The notes below the pieces were generated by a model. The model saw only the letters and a program-made list of their open reading frames with translations. It searched no databases and was not told where the DNA came from. The position numbers and the translations under genes are program-made. DNA of 38,041 bases from assembly GCA_051746205.1 (NCBI GenBank), contig JBNJEU010000013.1:1-38041 (forward strand), read 5' to 3'. Below, piece after piece: positions 17,016-26,364 of this stretch. Position 1 is the first letter of the stretch. Each line of letters begins with the position of its first letter. The DNA comes from Thiohalospira sp051746205. Its GTDB lineage: Bacteria > Pseudomonadota > Gammaproteobacteria > Thiohalospirales > Thiohalospiraceae.

Positions 17016-18787
17016 GTCACGCGGAACTGAGCTGGATCGGCGGGCCCGTGCTGAAGGCTCGGACCCAGGGGCCTTTCAATGTTCGCGAGGCGGTCCATGT
17101 CGGGCCGGATGCCCTGCTGGGGGAGGTGATCCGGCTCGCCCGGGGCGAGATCGTCGTTCAGGTCTACGAGGAGACCTCGGGGTTGCGGCCGGGTGCCGCC
17201 ATCCAAGGGACGGGGATGCCGCTGGCAATCCGCCTCGGTCCCGGGATCCTCGGCGGGATCTTCGATGGATTGCTGCGCCCCCTGAAGGCGAGCGATGGTC
17301 CCTGGGTGCTCCCGGGCGCGCGTGAGGGAGAGGAGCGCCGCTTTCCGTTCGAGCCCGCCGTGGCCATTGGCGACGAAGTGGCTGGCGGGGGCGTCTTTGG
17401 TCGGGTACGAAGGGCATCTGCACGGGAACAGGCCTGTCTGGTGCCGCCGGAGATGGGTGGTCGCGTGGCCTGGGTGGCCGAGGGCGGCGAATACAGCGAC
17501 AGTGAGCCCGTTCTGCGGCTGACGACGGAGGCCGGTGATCAGGACGTGGCGATGAGCCATCTCTGGTCGGTGCGTCGGCCCCGTCCCGTGGCCCGGCGCG
17601 AGGTGGCCGATGCGCCGATGATCACGGGGCAGCGCATCATCGACAGCTTTTTCCCGGTTGAACGCGGCGGCAAAGCGGCGCTGCCGGGCGGCTTCGGCAC
17701 CGGCAAGACCATCCTGCAGGAGAGCCTGGCGAAATTCTGCGATGCCGATGTGATTGTCTATGTCGGCTGTGGCGAGCGCGGGAACGAGATGGCCGGCGTA
17801 CTGGAAGAATTCCCCGATCTGGAGGACCCGCGCCACGGCCGGCCGCTGATGGAGCGGACGGTGATCATTGCCAACACCTCCAACATGCCGGTAGCCGCTC
17901 GCGAGGCCAGCATCTACACCGGCGTGACGGTGGCGGAGTACTTCCGCGACATGGGGATGGATGTGGCCATGATGGCCGATTCGACTTCGCGCTGGGCCGA
18001 GGCGCTGCGCGAAGTCTCCGGGCGGCTCGGCGAACTTCCCAGCGAGGGTGGCTATCCCGCCTATCTGTCCAGCCGACTGGCGGAGTTCTACGAGCGGGCG
18101 GCGCCGGTGCGCACCCTTGGCGGCGAGCGCGGTTCGCTGACCCTCATCGGCGCGGTCAGTCCACCGTCGGCCGATTTCTCCGAGCCGGTGACCCTGCACA
18201 CCAAACGCTATACCCGCTGTTTCTGGGCGCTGGATCGGGGCCGCGCCCAGTCGCGTTTCTATCCGGCCATCCATCCGCTGACCTCCTATTCGGAGGACGC
18301 GGTGGAACTGTCCGACTGGTGGGCGCGGCAGGGGAACAGCGAATGGCTCGCACAGCGCCGTCGGTTGTTGACCCTGCTGGACGAGCAGGCGCGGCTCGAG
18401 CGCATGGCCCGGATCGTCGGCAAGGACTCGTTGCCGCCGGAGCAGCGGATCACCCTGCTGTCGGCGGAGCTTGTCAACGAGGGGTACCTGCGCCAGTCGG
18501 CCCTGTCGCCCGTGGATGGCTTCTGTTCACCGGAGCGGCAGATCGCCATGTTGCGGGTACTGATCCATTTCATTGACCACGCCATGGCGGCGGTTGCCGA
18601 GGGGGTGACCGTGGAGAGCATCGCGGGACTCGCCATTACTTACCGTCTGCGGCGACTTGGAGAGGAATACGGGGAGTCGGCCCTGACGGAACTGAAGGGC
18701 GTGATCGGTGAGATCGACGAGCTCTTCGCCGGCCTCCGAGAGGGCGAGGGCGGAGACACCACGAAGGGTGAGACCCATGCGAATTGA
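17012..18787 (+). CDS. V-type ATPase catalytic subunit A
   Basis: A 591-residue catalytic subunit. It has the N-terminal beta-barrel, the bulge domain specific to V/A-type A subunits (about 110-190), Walker A GGFGTGKT at 226-233, the catalytic glutamate E255 in GCGERGNEM, and MADSTSRWAEALRE at 321-334. Its full length and intact motifs indicate an active ATPase head. The family is V/A-type, not the F-type alpha/beta pair. It overlaps subunit E upstream; subunit B begins 11 bp before its stop, so A and B are tightly coupled. Confidence 0.97.
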   Translation: MSHAELSWIGGPVLKARTQGPFNVREAVHVGPDALLGEVIRLARGEIVVQVYEETSGLRPGAAIQGTGMPLAIRLGPGILGGIFDGLLRPLKASDGPWVLPGAREGEERRFPFEPAVAIGDEVAGGGVFGRVRRASAREQACLVPPEMGGRVAWVAEGGEYSDSEPVLRLTTEAGDQDVAMSHLWSVRRPRPVARREVADAPMITGQRIIDSFFPVERGGKAALPGGFGTGKTILQESLAKFCDADVIVYVGCGERGNEMAGVLEEFPDLEDPRHGRPLMERTVIIANTSNMPVAAREASIYTGVTVAEYFRDMGMDVAMMADSTSRWAEALREVSGRLGELPSEGGYPAYLSSRLAEFYERAAPVRTLGGERGSLTLIGAVSPPSADFSEPVTLHTKRYTRCFWALDRGRAQSRFYPAIHPLTSYSEDAVELSDWWARQGNSEWLAQRRRLLTLLDEQARLERMARIVGKDSLPPEQRITLLSAELVNEGYLRQSALSPVDGFCSPERQIAMLRVLIHFIDHAMAAVAEGVTVESIAGLAITYRLRRLGEEYGESALTELKGVIGEIDELFAGLREGEGGDTTKGETHAN

Positions 18788-20165
18788 GCGCTATGCCGAG
18801 GGAACCATCGACCGCATCGATGGGCCGCTGCTGTTCCTCAAGCGCAATGTGGAGGCCGGTCTCAACGAGTCTGTGAGTGTCTTCGGGAGTGATGGGCGGC
18901 CCCGGATCGGTCGCATCGTGGCGCTGGACGAGACGGTGATGACCGTGGAGATCCTGGAATCCACGGAAGGACTCGATCTGGGCCACACGCGGGTGCGTTT
19001 CCTCGGCGAGCCGGTGGATTTCGGCGTCGGCACCGAGATGCTGGGGCGGGTCTTCGACGGCATGGGTCATCCCCTGGACGAGGGTCCGCCCATTGCCGCC
19101 GAGAAGCGCATGCCGGTGAGCGGTCGCCCACTCAATCCGGCGGCGCGCGATGTGCCCCGTGACTTCATCGAGACCGGGATCTCGACCATCGACCTGCTCA
19201 ACAGCCTGGTGCGTGGCCAGAAACTGCCTCTGTTCTCCGGCGGTGGCCTGCCGCACGATCGGCTGGCCATCCGGATCGCCCAGGGTGCGCGCCTGCAGAA
19301 GGACGAGCCCTTCGCCGTGGTCTTCGCCGGCATCGGCATTCCCAGCCATACGGCGGATCAGTTCCGGCGTGCCATGGAGGAGAGCGGGGCCCGGGAACGC
19401 ACCGTGATGTTTCTCAACCAGGCTTCTGATTCGAGCACCCAGCGGCTTCTGACCCCGCGCTTCGCGTTGACGGCGGCCGAGTACCTGGCCTTCGAGGCGG
19501 GCTGGCACGTGCTGGTGGTGATGACCGACATGACCAACTACTGCGAGGCGTTGCGCGAGGTGTCGGCGAGCCACGGTGAGGTTCCGGCCCGCAAGGCGTA
19601 CCCTGGTTACATGTATTCCGATCTGGCGGGCCTGTACGAGCGGGCGGGTGCTCTGCGGGGCGGGGCCGGATCCCTGACGCAGTTGCCCATCCTCACCATG
19701 CCGGCCGACGACATTACCCACCCGATCCCGGACCTGACCGGGTACATTACCGAGGGGCAGATCGTCTTCGACCGTGAGCTGGATCGCGCCGGTCTGGAAC
19801 CGCCGGTGAAGGTGCTGCCCAGCCTGTCGCGGCTGATGAAGGACGGCACCGGCGCGGGCTACACCCACCCGGACCACCCGGATCTGGCGAGTCAGCTCTA
19901 CGCCGCCTACGCCCGGGTGAAGCAGATCCGGGTCCTGGCCAGCGTGGTCGGCGAGGACGGTCTGCCCGAGGCCGACCGCGCCTATCTGCGCTTCGGTGAG
20001 CGCTTCGAGCGCGAGTTCGTCGCCCAGCCGGAGCGCCGGACCCTGGCCGAGTCGATGGATGTCGGTTGGCACCTGCTGAGTGAACTGCCGCGCGCCGAGC
20101 TGACGCGTCTCTCGGAAAAACAGATCCGTGAAAACATGGGGGAGAACGGCCATGGAAGGACGTGA
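18777..20165 (+). CDS. V-type ATPase subunit B
   Basis: A 462-residue non-catalytic partner of subunit A. The start MRIERYAEGTIDRIDGPLLF at ATG 18777 overlaps subunit A by 11 bp; a longer upstream frame is a shadow. The P-loop is replaced by FSGGGLPHDRLA, as usual for B subunits. MTDMTNYCEALREVSASHGE and PSLSRLMKDGTG are also present; the latter Arg is the likely arginine finger. B alternates with A in the hexameric head. The last 14 bp overlap subunit D. Confidence 0.96.
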   Translation: MRIERYAEGTIDRIDGPLLFLKRNVEAGLNESVSVFGSDGRPRIGRIVALDETVMTVEILESTEGLDLGHTRVRFLGEPVDFGVGTEMLGRVFDGMGHPLDEGPPIAAEKRMPVSGRPLNPAARDVPRDFIETGISTIDLLNSLVRGQKLPLFSGGGLPHDRLAIRIAQGARLQKDEPFAVVFAGIGIPSHTADQFRRAMEESGARERTVMFLNQASDSSTQRLLTPRFALTAAEYLAFEAGWHVLVVMTDMTNYCEALREVSASHGEVPARKAYPGYMYSDLAGLYERAGALRGGAGSLTQLPILTMPADDITHPIPDLTGYITEGQIVFDRELDRAGLEPPVKVLPSLSRLMKDGTGAGYTHPDHPDLASQLYAAYARVKQIRVLASVVGEDGLPEADRAYLRFGERFEREFVAQPERRTLAESMDVGWHLLSELPRAELTRLSEKQIRENMGENGHGRT

Positions 20166-20766
20166 TCTCAGCCCGACACCGACCGCGCTGGCCTCGTTGC
20201 GCGAGGAACATCAGGTCATGCGTGACGGCTATTCCTTCCTCGACGAGAAGCGCCTCTCGCTGGCCTCGCGCATCCTGGAGGAGCTGGAGCCCCACCGCGC
20301 GGTCATGGCGGAGTGCGAGTCGCTGGGTGAGGAGGCGCGGCGGGCTCTGGAGGCCGCCATGGGCCGGCACGGCTACGAGGATCTGAAGGTCTATCCTCCA
20401 GCGGTGCCTGCCGGCGTCGCGGAGATCCACGAGTCCAAATTCCTCGGGGTGGTGCTCCAGGAGGAGCGGGAGATCGACTATTCTCCGGGCGAGCCCACCC
20501 CCGGGGTCGACCCATCGCCGGAGGCCGGGGAGTGCGCCCGGGTCTTCGCTCACCTGGTCCGCCTGGCCGCCAAGCGCGGGATCATCGAGGCCAACCTCCA
20601 GCGCCTGCTGGATGAATACCATGATACCGCGCGCCGGGCCCAGGCCCTCGAAGATGCCGTACTGCCGGAGCTGGAGGATGATCTGAAGTATCTGGTCGGC
20701 GCGATCGAGGAGCTGGAGCAGGAGGAGGCCGTTCGGGCCCGTCTCCATGCCCCCGAACGGGTCTAG
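20152..20766 (+). CDS. V-type ATPase central-stalk subunit D
   Basis: A 204-residue protein starting at ATG 20152 inside the end of subunit B. It has the family layout of two long helices, TPTALASLREEHQVMRDGYSFLDEKR at the N terminus and a C-terminal helix with a run of acidic residues, around a central region. It forms the rotor shaft that turns within A3B3. It is the last ATPase gene, and the secreted YbjN-like gene follows 38 bp later. Confidence 0.88.
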   Translation: MEGRDLSPTPTALASLREEHQVMRDGYSFLDEKRLSLASRILEELEPHRAVMAECESLGEEARRALEAAMGRHGYEDLKVYPPAVPAGVAEIHESKFLGVVLQEEREIDYSPGEPTPGVDPSPEAGECARVFAHLVRLAAKRGIIEANLQRLLDEYHDTARRAQALEDAVLPELEDDLKYLVGAIEELEQEEAVRARLHAPERV

Positions 20767-20804
20767 CCCGCTTGCATGATGTCCACAAACCCGGAGGTGA
20801 GCCG

Positions 20805-21320
20805 ATGAAGGTGTTTTCCCCGTGCCGTACCGCAGTGTTCCTGGTGGTCTTCCTTTGCGGGATCGCGCCTGCCCAGTCGGCGGAGCTGATCGACGCGACC
20901 CAGCCGGAGGAGCTCCACAACATCGCCCGCGGCTTCGGCTCGGCCAACCTGGAGACCGATTCGGTGGGGGACCCGCTGGTCGTCGGCCGCATCGACGGGA
21001 CCCGCTACCGGATGGTCTTCCACGGCTGCACCGACGGCGAGGAGTGCACCAGTATCCGGTTCGTCGCGGCCTGGGTCGTCGACCGGGACCTGACCGATTT
21101 CGTCATGGGGTGGAATCGCGACAAGCGCTTCGGCAAGGCCTATCTGGACGGCGAGGACGACCCCGTTCTGGAGATGGACGTCGAACTGGAGCACGGGGTC
21201 AGTCGCGACAACCTCGACGGGTGGTTCGAGATCTGGGAAATGCTGCTGAGCGCCTTCGAGATGGAGCTGGCCTCGGCCACGGAACAGGACGCCGAAACCC
21301 CTGATCAGAGCGGGCCGTAA
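20805..21320 (+). CDS. Secreted YbjN-domain protein
   Basis: A 171-residue protein. Start ATG 20805 follows a strong GGAGGTGA ribosome site; a TTG at 20772 is an upstream alternative. A signal peptide (about 1-25, ending AQSA) directs it to the periplasm. The mature part fits the YbjN fold: NIARGFGSANLETDS, DGTRYRMVFHGC and a C-terminal helix WFEIWEMLLSAF. Two cysteines in HGCTDGEEC could form a disulfide. YbjN-like proteins have no firm biochemical role. Its 3' end overlaps the convergent ClC gene by 16 bp. It may be part of the ATPase transcript, judged by spacing. Confidence 0.75.
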   Translation: MKVFSPCRTAVFLVVFLCGIAPAQSAELIDATQPEELHNIARGFGSANLETDSVGDPLVVGRIDGTRYRMVFHGCTDGEECTSIRFVAAWVVDRDLTDFVMGWNRDKRFGKAYLDGEDDPVLEMDVELEHGVSRDNLDGWFEIWEMLLSAFEMELASATEQDAETPDQSGP

Positions 21321-23089
21321 TCCTGTTCCAGGCGCTCGCGCGTCAGGACGCCGTAGACCGGCAGCCGCTTCTTGCCCGGGACGGCGCGAAGGATGTAGAG
21401 CGCCCCGGCCTGACTCGACCGTAGCACCTCGATGCCCTCCTGAGCCGTCGCCTGCTGGCCGATGGGGGCGAGTTCGCGGCGCTGGGCGGGGATGGCCATG
21501 AGGTCGAGATCGTCCGACTCCGGGTTCTCGTTTTTCTCCCCGCTCTCCTCTTCTTCCCGGGCCAGGGCCGCCCGCAGATCCGCCGCGGGGAGCAGGGCCT
21601 GGGGTGGGTGCTCCGCCGCGTCGCCCTGGATCAGGATCCAGTGCGGCTCCAGGTCGAGGAAATCGCGCGCCGCCCTGCGGCTCACGAAGCGCGGGCTTTC
21701 CAGAAAATTCCTCTCCATCAGGGCGGCCACGCCGATCCGGCGCTGCGCCTGGGCGACGGCGTCATTGCGGTAATCGAGCCCGCGACCGTGGAGGAGTGCC
21801 ATGAAGATGGACTCCTGGTGGAAGAGTTCCCGGGCCAGCAGGTTCGCGACCACGATGGTCAGCATGCCGGGGAGGATGATGCCGGGGTTGCCGGTCAGTT
21901 CCAGCAGGGCCATGAGGCCCGCCAGCGGGGCCTGCAGGGTGGCGCTCATCATCGCCCCCATGCCGATCATGGCGTAGAAGCCCGGCGACGAGGCCAGTTC
22001 CGGGTGCAGTTCCGCCCCGATCAGCCCCAGGGCGCCACCGACGGCGGCCCCGATGACCAGGGTCGGACCGATGAGGCCGCCGGGCAGCCCGAGGCCGAGG
22101 CCGAGGGTGGAGGCCAGCAGTTTCAGCAGGGCGATGCCGAGCAGGAGCTGGAGGCCGATGTCTCCGACCAGGATGGCATCCACGGTGTCGTAGCCGGAAC
22201 CCATGACCTGGGGGATGAACAGCGCAAGAACACCGGTGAGGGCGCCGGCGAGCGTGGTGCGCAGCCAGAAGGGGTGGTTGTGTAGCCAGGTCGAGCTGGT
22301 GTTGACCAGGTGGATGAAGAGGGCGGCCACCAGCCCCAGGACCAGTCCGATGACCACCAGCCAGGGCAGCTCCCACAGGGAGTGCATCGCCACCGTCGGC
22401 ACGCTGAAGGTGGTGTCGGCGCCGAAGACCATCTGGCTGACGACGGCGCCGGCGACGGCCGCGAGGATGACCGGCATGAACCCGGCGATGGTGTATTCCA
22501 TCAGGATCACCTCCATCGCGAAGATCACGCCGGCGATGGGGGTGTTGAACGAGGCGGCGATGGCGGCGGCGGAGCCGCATCCCACCAGCGTCCGGATGCT
22601 GTTGTTGGGCAGACCGATGCCCAGGCCGAGCTGGCTGCCGGCTGCGGCGCCGAGATGGACGCTGGGACCCTCCCGACCCACCGAGTGGCCGCTGGCGAGG
22701 CTGAGCGCACCGCCGATGAACTGGAGCACCATGTTGCGCAGGGGCAGGTGGGCCTGGTGGTAGGCCAGCCGCTCGATGACGTGGACGATGCCGACCTGGC
22801 GATTTCGGGGCGCGAGCTGGTGGAAGATCAATCCCACCAGCAGCCCGCCCAGGGTGGCGACGACCAGTCGGAGCCAGGGATCCAGACTGGCGAAGGCGTC
22901 GGCCGCGCCCCCCGGCAGATAGGCGGCCTGGCTCATCTCCACGACCAGTCGGAAGAGGACCACGATGCCGCCGGCGAGGACCCCCGTGACCAGACCCATG
23001 ACCGCCAGCTGGGCCATGGCCTCCCGCCCCGCCAGCTGAAGAGCGAGGCGGTCCCGATAGGTGCGGAGGCGGTGGCGGAGTCGGGGCAC
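21305..23089 (-). CDS. ClC-family chloride channel/antiporter with C-terminal CBS region
   Basis: A 594-residue inner-membrane protein with the ClC core (about 25-440) and a cytoplasmic C terminus that looks like paired CBS domains interrupted by an acidic stretch (EEEESGEKNENPESDD). The gating glutamate is present in SVGREGPSVHLG. FNTPIAGVIFAMEV aligns with the segment where antiporters carry the internal proton glutamate, and here that position is Val. The GSGIP filter motif and the usual filter tyrosine are also not recognisable (QVGIVHV and ELTGNPG at those places). It may be a channel or a variant transporter. The gene is convergent with the YbjN-like gene. Confidence 0.9.
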   Translation of the reverse strand: MPRLRHRLRTYRDRLALQLAGREAMAQLAVMGLVTGVLAGGIVVLFRLVVEMSQAAYLPGGAADAFASLDPWLRLVVATLGGLLVGLIFHQLAPRNRQVGIVHVIERLAYHQAHLPLRNMVLQFIGGALSLASGHSVGREGPSVHLGAAAGSQLGLGIGLPNNSIRTLVGCGSAAAIAASFNTPIAGVIFAMEVILMEYTIAGFMPVILAAVAGAVVSQMVFGADTTFSVPTVAMHSLWELPWLVVIGLVLGLVAALFIHLVNTSSTWLHNHPFWLRTTLAGALTGVLALFIPQVMGSGYDTVDAILVGDIGLQLLLGIALLKLLASTLGLGLGLPGGLIGPTLVIGAAVGGALGLIGAELHPELASSPGFYAMIGMGAMMSATLQAPLAGLMALLELTGNPGIILPGMLTIVVANLLARELFHQESIFMALLHGRGLDYRNDAVAQAQRRIGVAALMERNFLESPRFVSRRAARDFLDLEPHWILIQGDAAEHPPQALLPAADLRAALAREEEESGEKNENPESDDLDLMAIPAQRRELAPIGQQATAQEGIEVLRSSQAGALYILRAVPGKKRLPVYGVLTRERLEQDYGPL

Positions 23090-23142
23090 GGTGGTCTGTC
23101 AGTCGCGGCCTGTTGTCGATGGGGTGTCGGCCCGGCCCGTCC

Positions 23143-25449
23143 TCATCGTTCGTTGCCGATGGGTGGCGCGGGCAGCGCGAGCCGCTCGGGGTCCGCCAGA
23201 AGGCGGGTGAACTCCTCCACGGAGAGCGGATAGCTGTAGAGGAAACCCTGGCCCTCGCTGACCTCGTTGCGGCGCAGGAACTGTTCCTGTTCGGTGGTTT
23301 CGATGCCCTCGGCCAGCGTGGTCAGGCCGAGACTGTCGGCCAGGGCGATCACCGCGCGGGTGATCGCCACGTCGTTGGTGTCGTGGGGCAGGTCGCGGAC
23401 GAACGACTGGTCGATCTTCAGGCGGTCCACCGGCAGCCCCTTGAGATAGGAGAGCGAGGAGTAGCCGGTGCCGAAGTCGTCCACCGCCAGACCGATGCCG
23501 ATCTCGTGCAGTTCTTCCAGGACCCGGCTGGCTCGCCTGGCGTCGCGCAGGAAGGCGTTCTCGGTGACCTCCAGCTCCAGCGCGGCTCCCGGCAGTGCGT
23601 ATTCGCGCAGGAGGTCGTCGATGCTGCGTGCCAGCCCCGGCTTCTCCATCTGCAGGGGCGACAGATTGACGCTGATCCGGCCCGGTGCGTGGTCGGCGTC
23701 GCGCCATGCCCGGGCGCGCTGGATGGCCTGGCGCAGCACCCATTCCCCCAGCGGAATGATGAGGCCGGTCTCCTCCGCCATCGGAATGAAACGCGCCGGC
23801 GGAACCGGCCCGCCCATCTCTTCACTGGTCCAGCGCGCCAGCGCCTCGGCGCCGACGAGTCGGCCGCTGGAAAGTTCTAGCAGGGGCTGGTAGTTCAGCT
23901 CGATGTGCCCCTCTTCCAGTGCATGGCGCAGCGCCGTCTCCATCTTCAGATGGTCGTGGGCCGCCTGGGTGAAAGCGGCAGTGTAGACCTGGTACTGGCT
24001 GCGACCGTTGCGTTTGGCCCGGTGCAGGGCGGTGTCGGCGTTGCGCAGCAGGGTTTCGCCGTCGTTACCGTCGGTGGGAAAGAAACTGATGCCGATGGAG
24101 AGGCTGATGCGCACCGTCCGATCCCCCAGGGAGAGAGGGGCGTTGAGGCCGTCGATGAGGGCCTGGGCGATTTCGGTGGCGTGCGCCTGGTCGGTGAGAT
24201 CCTCCAGCAGGATGGCGAACTCGTCGCCGCCAAGCCGTGCCATGGTGGCGTTGTCCGGCAATCGGGTATGGAAGCGGCCGGCCACCCGCTGCAGAAGCCA
24301 GTCACCGGCGGCGTGGCCGAGACTGTCGTTGATCTCCTGGAAGCGGTCGAGGTCGAGCAGCAGGATCCCGGCGAAGCCGTGGCCGGGCTTGGTCTGTTCG
24401 AAGACCCGGTCCATGCGTTCCAGCAGCATGCGGCGGTTGGGCAGGCCGGTGAGCTCGTCGTAGTAGGCCTGGGTGGCCAGCACCTCGAGCAGCCGCCCCT
24501 GTTCCTGGAGCGCCTCCTTGCGCTCGGTGATGTCCTGGAAGGTGACCACCGCGCCGGTGATGGTCCCCTCGTCGCGGATGGGGGCGCAGTAGTAGGCCAC
24601 CGGTAGCGGCGAGCCGTCGGCCTTCCAGAAGACGTCGTCGGAGACCTGACATGCCTTGCCGTCCTGAATGGCGCGGACGATGGGACAGTCCGATTCCGCG
24701 TGGGGCGTGCTGTCGGCCCGGCTGTGGTGGATGAGGGAGTGGCTGGAGCGGCCCAGCAGATCCTCCACCGCATAGCCGAGCAGTTCGGCCCCCACCGGGT
24801 TGACGAAGGTGAAGCAGCCGCTCTCGTCGATGCCGTAGATCCCTTCGGCGATGCTGTCGAGCAGCAGACGATTGTGGTGCTCGGCGCGGCGCAGTTCCCG
24901 GGTGCGCTCCTCGACCATGGTCTTCAGTTCGTGTCGGTGGGCCTCCAGTTCCTCGTGCTCGCGCTTCTCCCGGGTGATGTCGCGGCCGGCGCCCCGGTAC
25001 CCCTTGATGGCACCGTCGTCGTCGCGGATGGGGGTAAGGCTCAGGGCGATGGTCCGCTCGTCGCCATCGCGAGCGAACAGGGTGCACTCGATCCGTCGTC
25101 CCGAAGGAGCGCCTTCGCGTGCCGCCGTGATCAGTTCGTGCAGGGACGCCCCGTCGCCGGGAGCCATGAGATCGGTCAGGGAGCGGCCGAGGAGTTCGTC
25201 CGGTTCGTGACCGAGGATCTCGCCCATGGCGGGGGTGGTGAAGGTCAGAACGAGGTCGTCGTCGGCCTCCCAGATGAATTCGCCCACGGCCTCGACCACA
25301 TCGAAGAAACGCTCCAGATTCCGACGCAGATAGTGGTTGGTGGCGCGCAGCTGCTCCTCGGGGTTTTGACACCCCGCCTCGTGGAGGATCTGCAGCTCCT
25401 CGGCCTGCCAGTGGCTGGGACCGTCCGGATTGGAACGATCGTCAGCCAC
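23143..25449 (-). CDS. PAS-PAS-GGDEF-EAL bifunctional c-di-GMP protein
   Basis: A 768-residue cytoplasmic protein with no membrane segment or signal peptide. Two PAS domains (about 45-165 and 190-310) are joined by a coiled coil. GGDEF at 407-411 (RLGGDEFAILL) is intact, as is the EAL domain starting at 535-537 with VNLSPLQ, EVTEN, DDFGTGYSSLSYLK, KIDQSFV, LAEGIET and EGQGFLYSYP. Both synthase and phosphodiesterase activities are therefore possible. PAS ligands are unknown. It sits 53 bp from the ClC gene start and 35 bp from the pirin stop on the same strand, so it may be in a pirin-led transcript. Confidence 0.95.
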   Translation of the reverse strand: MADDRSNPDGPSHWQAEELQILHEAGCQNPEEQLRATNHYLRRNLERFFDVVEAVGEFIWEADDDLVLTFTTPAMGEILGHEPDELLGRSLTDLMAPGDGASLHELITAAREGAPSGRRIECTLFARDGDERTIALSLTPIRDDDGAIKGYRGAGRDITREKREHEELEAHRHELKTMVEERTRELRRAEHHNRLLLDSIAEGIYGIDESGCFTFVNPVGAELLGYAVEDLLGRSSHSLIHHSRADSTPHAESDCPIVRAIQDGKACQVSDDVFWKADGSPLPVAYYCAPIRDEGTITGAVVTFQDITERKEALQEQGRLLEVLATQAYYDELTGLPNRRMLLERMDRVFEQTKPGHGFAGILLLDLDRFQEINDSLGHAAGDWLLQRVAGRFHTRLPDNATMARLGGDEFAILLEDLTDQAHATEIAQALIDGLNAPLSLGDRTVRISLSIGISFFPTDGNDGETLLRNADTALHRAKRNGRSQYQVYTAAFTQAAHDHLKMETALRHALEEGHIELNYQPLLELSSGRLVGAEALARWTSEEMGGPVPPARFIPMAEETGLIIPLGEWVLRQAIQRARAWRDADHAPGRISVNLSPLQMEKPGLARSIDDLLREYALPGAALELEVTENAFLRDARRASRVLEELHEIGIGLAVDDFGTGYSSLSYLKGLPVDRLKIDQSFVRDLPHDTNDVAITRAVIALADSLGLTTLAEGIETTEQEQFLRRNEVSEGQGFLYSYPLSVEEFTRLLADPERLALPAPPIGNER

Positions 25450-25484
25450 CCCGGTGTCCTGTGGTGAGCATGGTCGGTGTCGTC

Positions 25485-26357
25485 TCAGTTCGTGTGCAGG
25501 GCGGCTTTTTCACGAACCAGCCGGCCCTGTCGGAAATCGTTGAAGGCCTCGTGGATACCGGCCTCGGTATCCATCACAAAGGGCCCGTGCTGGACCACCG
25601 GCTCACCCAGAGGGCGGCCGGCCACGAGGATGAAGCGTGCCCCGCTCCCCTCGGCCTCGACGGTCACGGTGTCACCGTCGCCGAGCACCACCAGCCCGTC
25701 GCCGTCGACGGGTGTGTCGGCGATCCGGCCCGCGCCCTCGAACAGGAAGATCAGGGCGTTGTGCCCCGCCGGAAGCGGCTGCGCGAAGCGACCGTTCGGC
25801 TCCAGGGCCACGTCCAGGTAGCGGGTGTCGGTGTGGGGATCGCTGATCGGTCCGCGGACCTCGCCGCCTTCGGGCGCAGTGAACGGCCCGATGAGCACCC
25901 GGACCCGGCCGCCCTCCAGGACCACCTCCGGGACCGATTCCGGCGCCACGTCCTGGTAGTCGGGAGGGGTCATCTTCTCGCTTGCCGGCAGGTTGATCCA
26001 GAGCTGGAAGCCGCGCATCAGCCCCGCCTCCTGCTCCGGCATCTCCGAATGGATGATACCGCTACCGGCCTTCATCCACTGCGCTCCGCCGGGGCCGAGG
26101 AGGCCCTCGTTGCCCATGCTGTCGTGGTGGCGCATGCGCCCGTCGAGCATGTAGGTGAAGGTGCAGAAGCCGCGGTGGGGGTGGTCCGGGAAACCGGCCA
26201 GATAGTCCGCCGGATCGCTGCTCTCGAAGCGATCCAGCATCAGGAACGGATCCAGATTCCGGCAGGCGGGTGTTCCCAGGGTGCGATAGACCTGCACCCC
26301 GGCCCCCTCCTGCAATCCCGAGGCCGGGACCTCACGGGCGACCGGGCGAGTGGTCAT
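25485..26357 (-). CDS. Pirin family protein
   Basis: A 290-residue bicupin. The N-terminal cupin has a full metal site: H59 and H61 in FPDHPHRGF, H103 and E105 in SGIIHSEMPE. The C-terminal cupin lacks metal ligands, as is usual. Bacterial pirins include quercetinase-like dioxygenases and stress regulators; the substrate here is unknown. It follows the rhodanese gene after 7 bp, so the two are likely co-transcribed. Confidence 0.93.
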   Translation of the reverse strand: MTTRPVAREVPASGLQEGAGVQVYRTLGTPACRNLDPFLMLDRFESSDPADYLAGFPDHPHRGFCTFTYMLDGRMRHHDSMGNEGLLGPGGAQWMKAGSGIIHSEMPEQEAGLMRGFQLWINLPASEKMTPPDYQDVAPESVPEVVLEGGRVRVLIGPFTAPEGGEVRGPISDPHTDTRYLDVALEPNGRFAQPLPAGHNALIFLFEGAGRIADTPVDGDGLVVLGDGDTVTVEAEGSGARFILVAGRPLGEPVVQHGPFVMDTEAGIHEAFNDFRQGRLVREKAALHTN

Positions 26358-26364
26358 GGTATCG

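Noticed and set aside
12825..20766. F-type or N-type (Na+ F-type) ATPase operon
   Set aside because: Subunit A has the bulge domain and GCGERGNEM motif, and subunit I has the V-type arginine segment; no F-type subunits are present.
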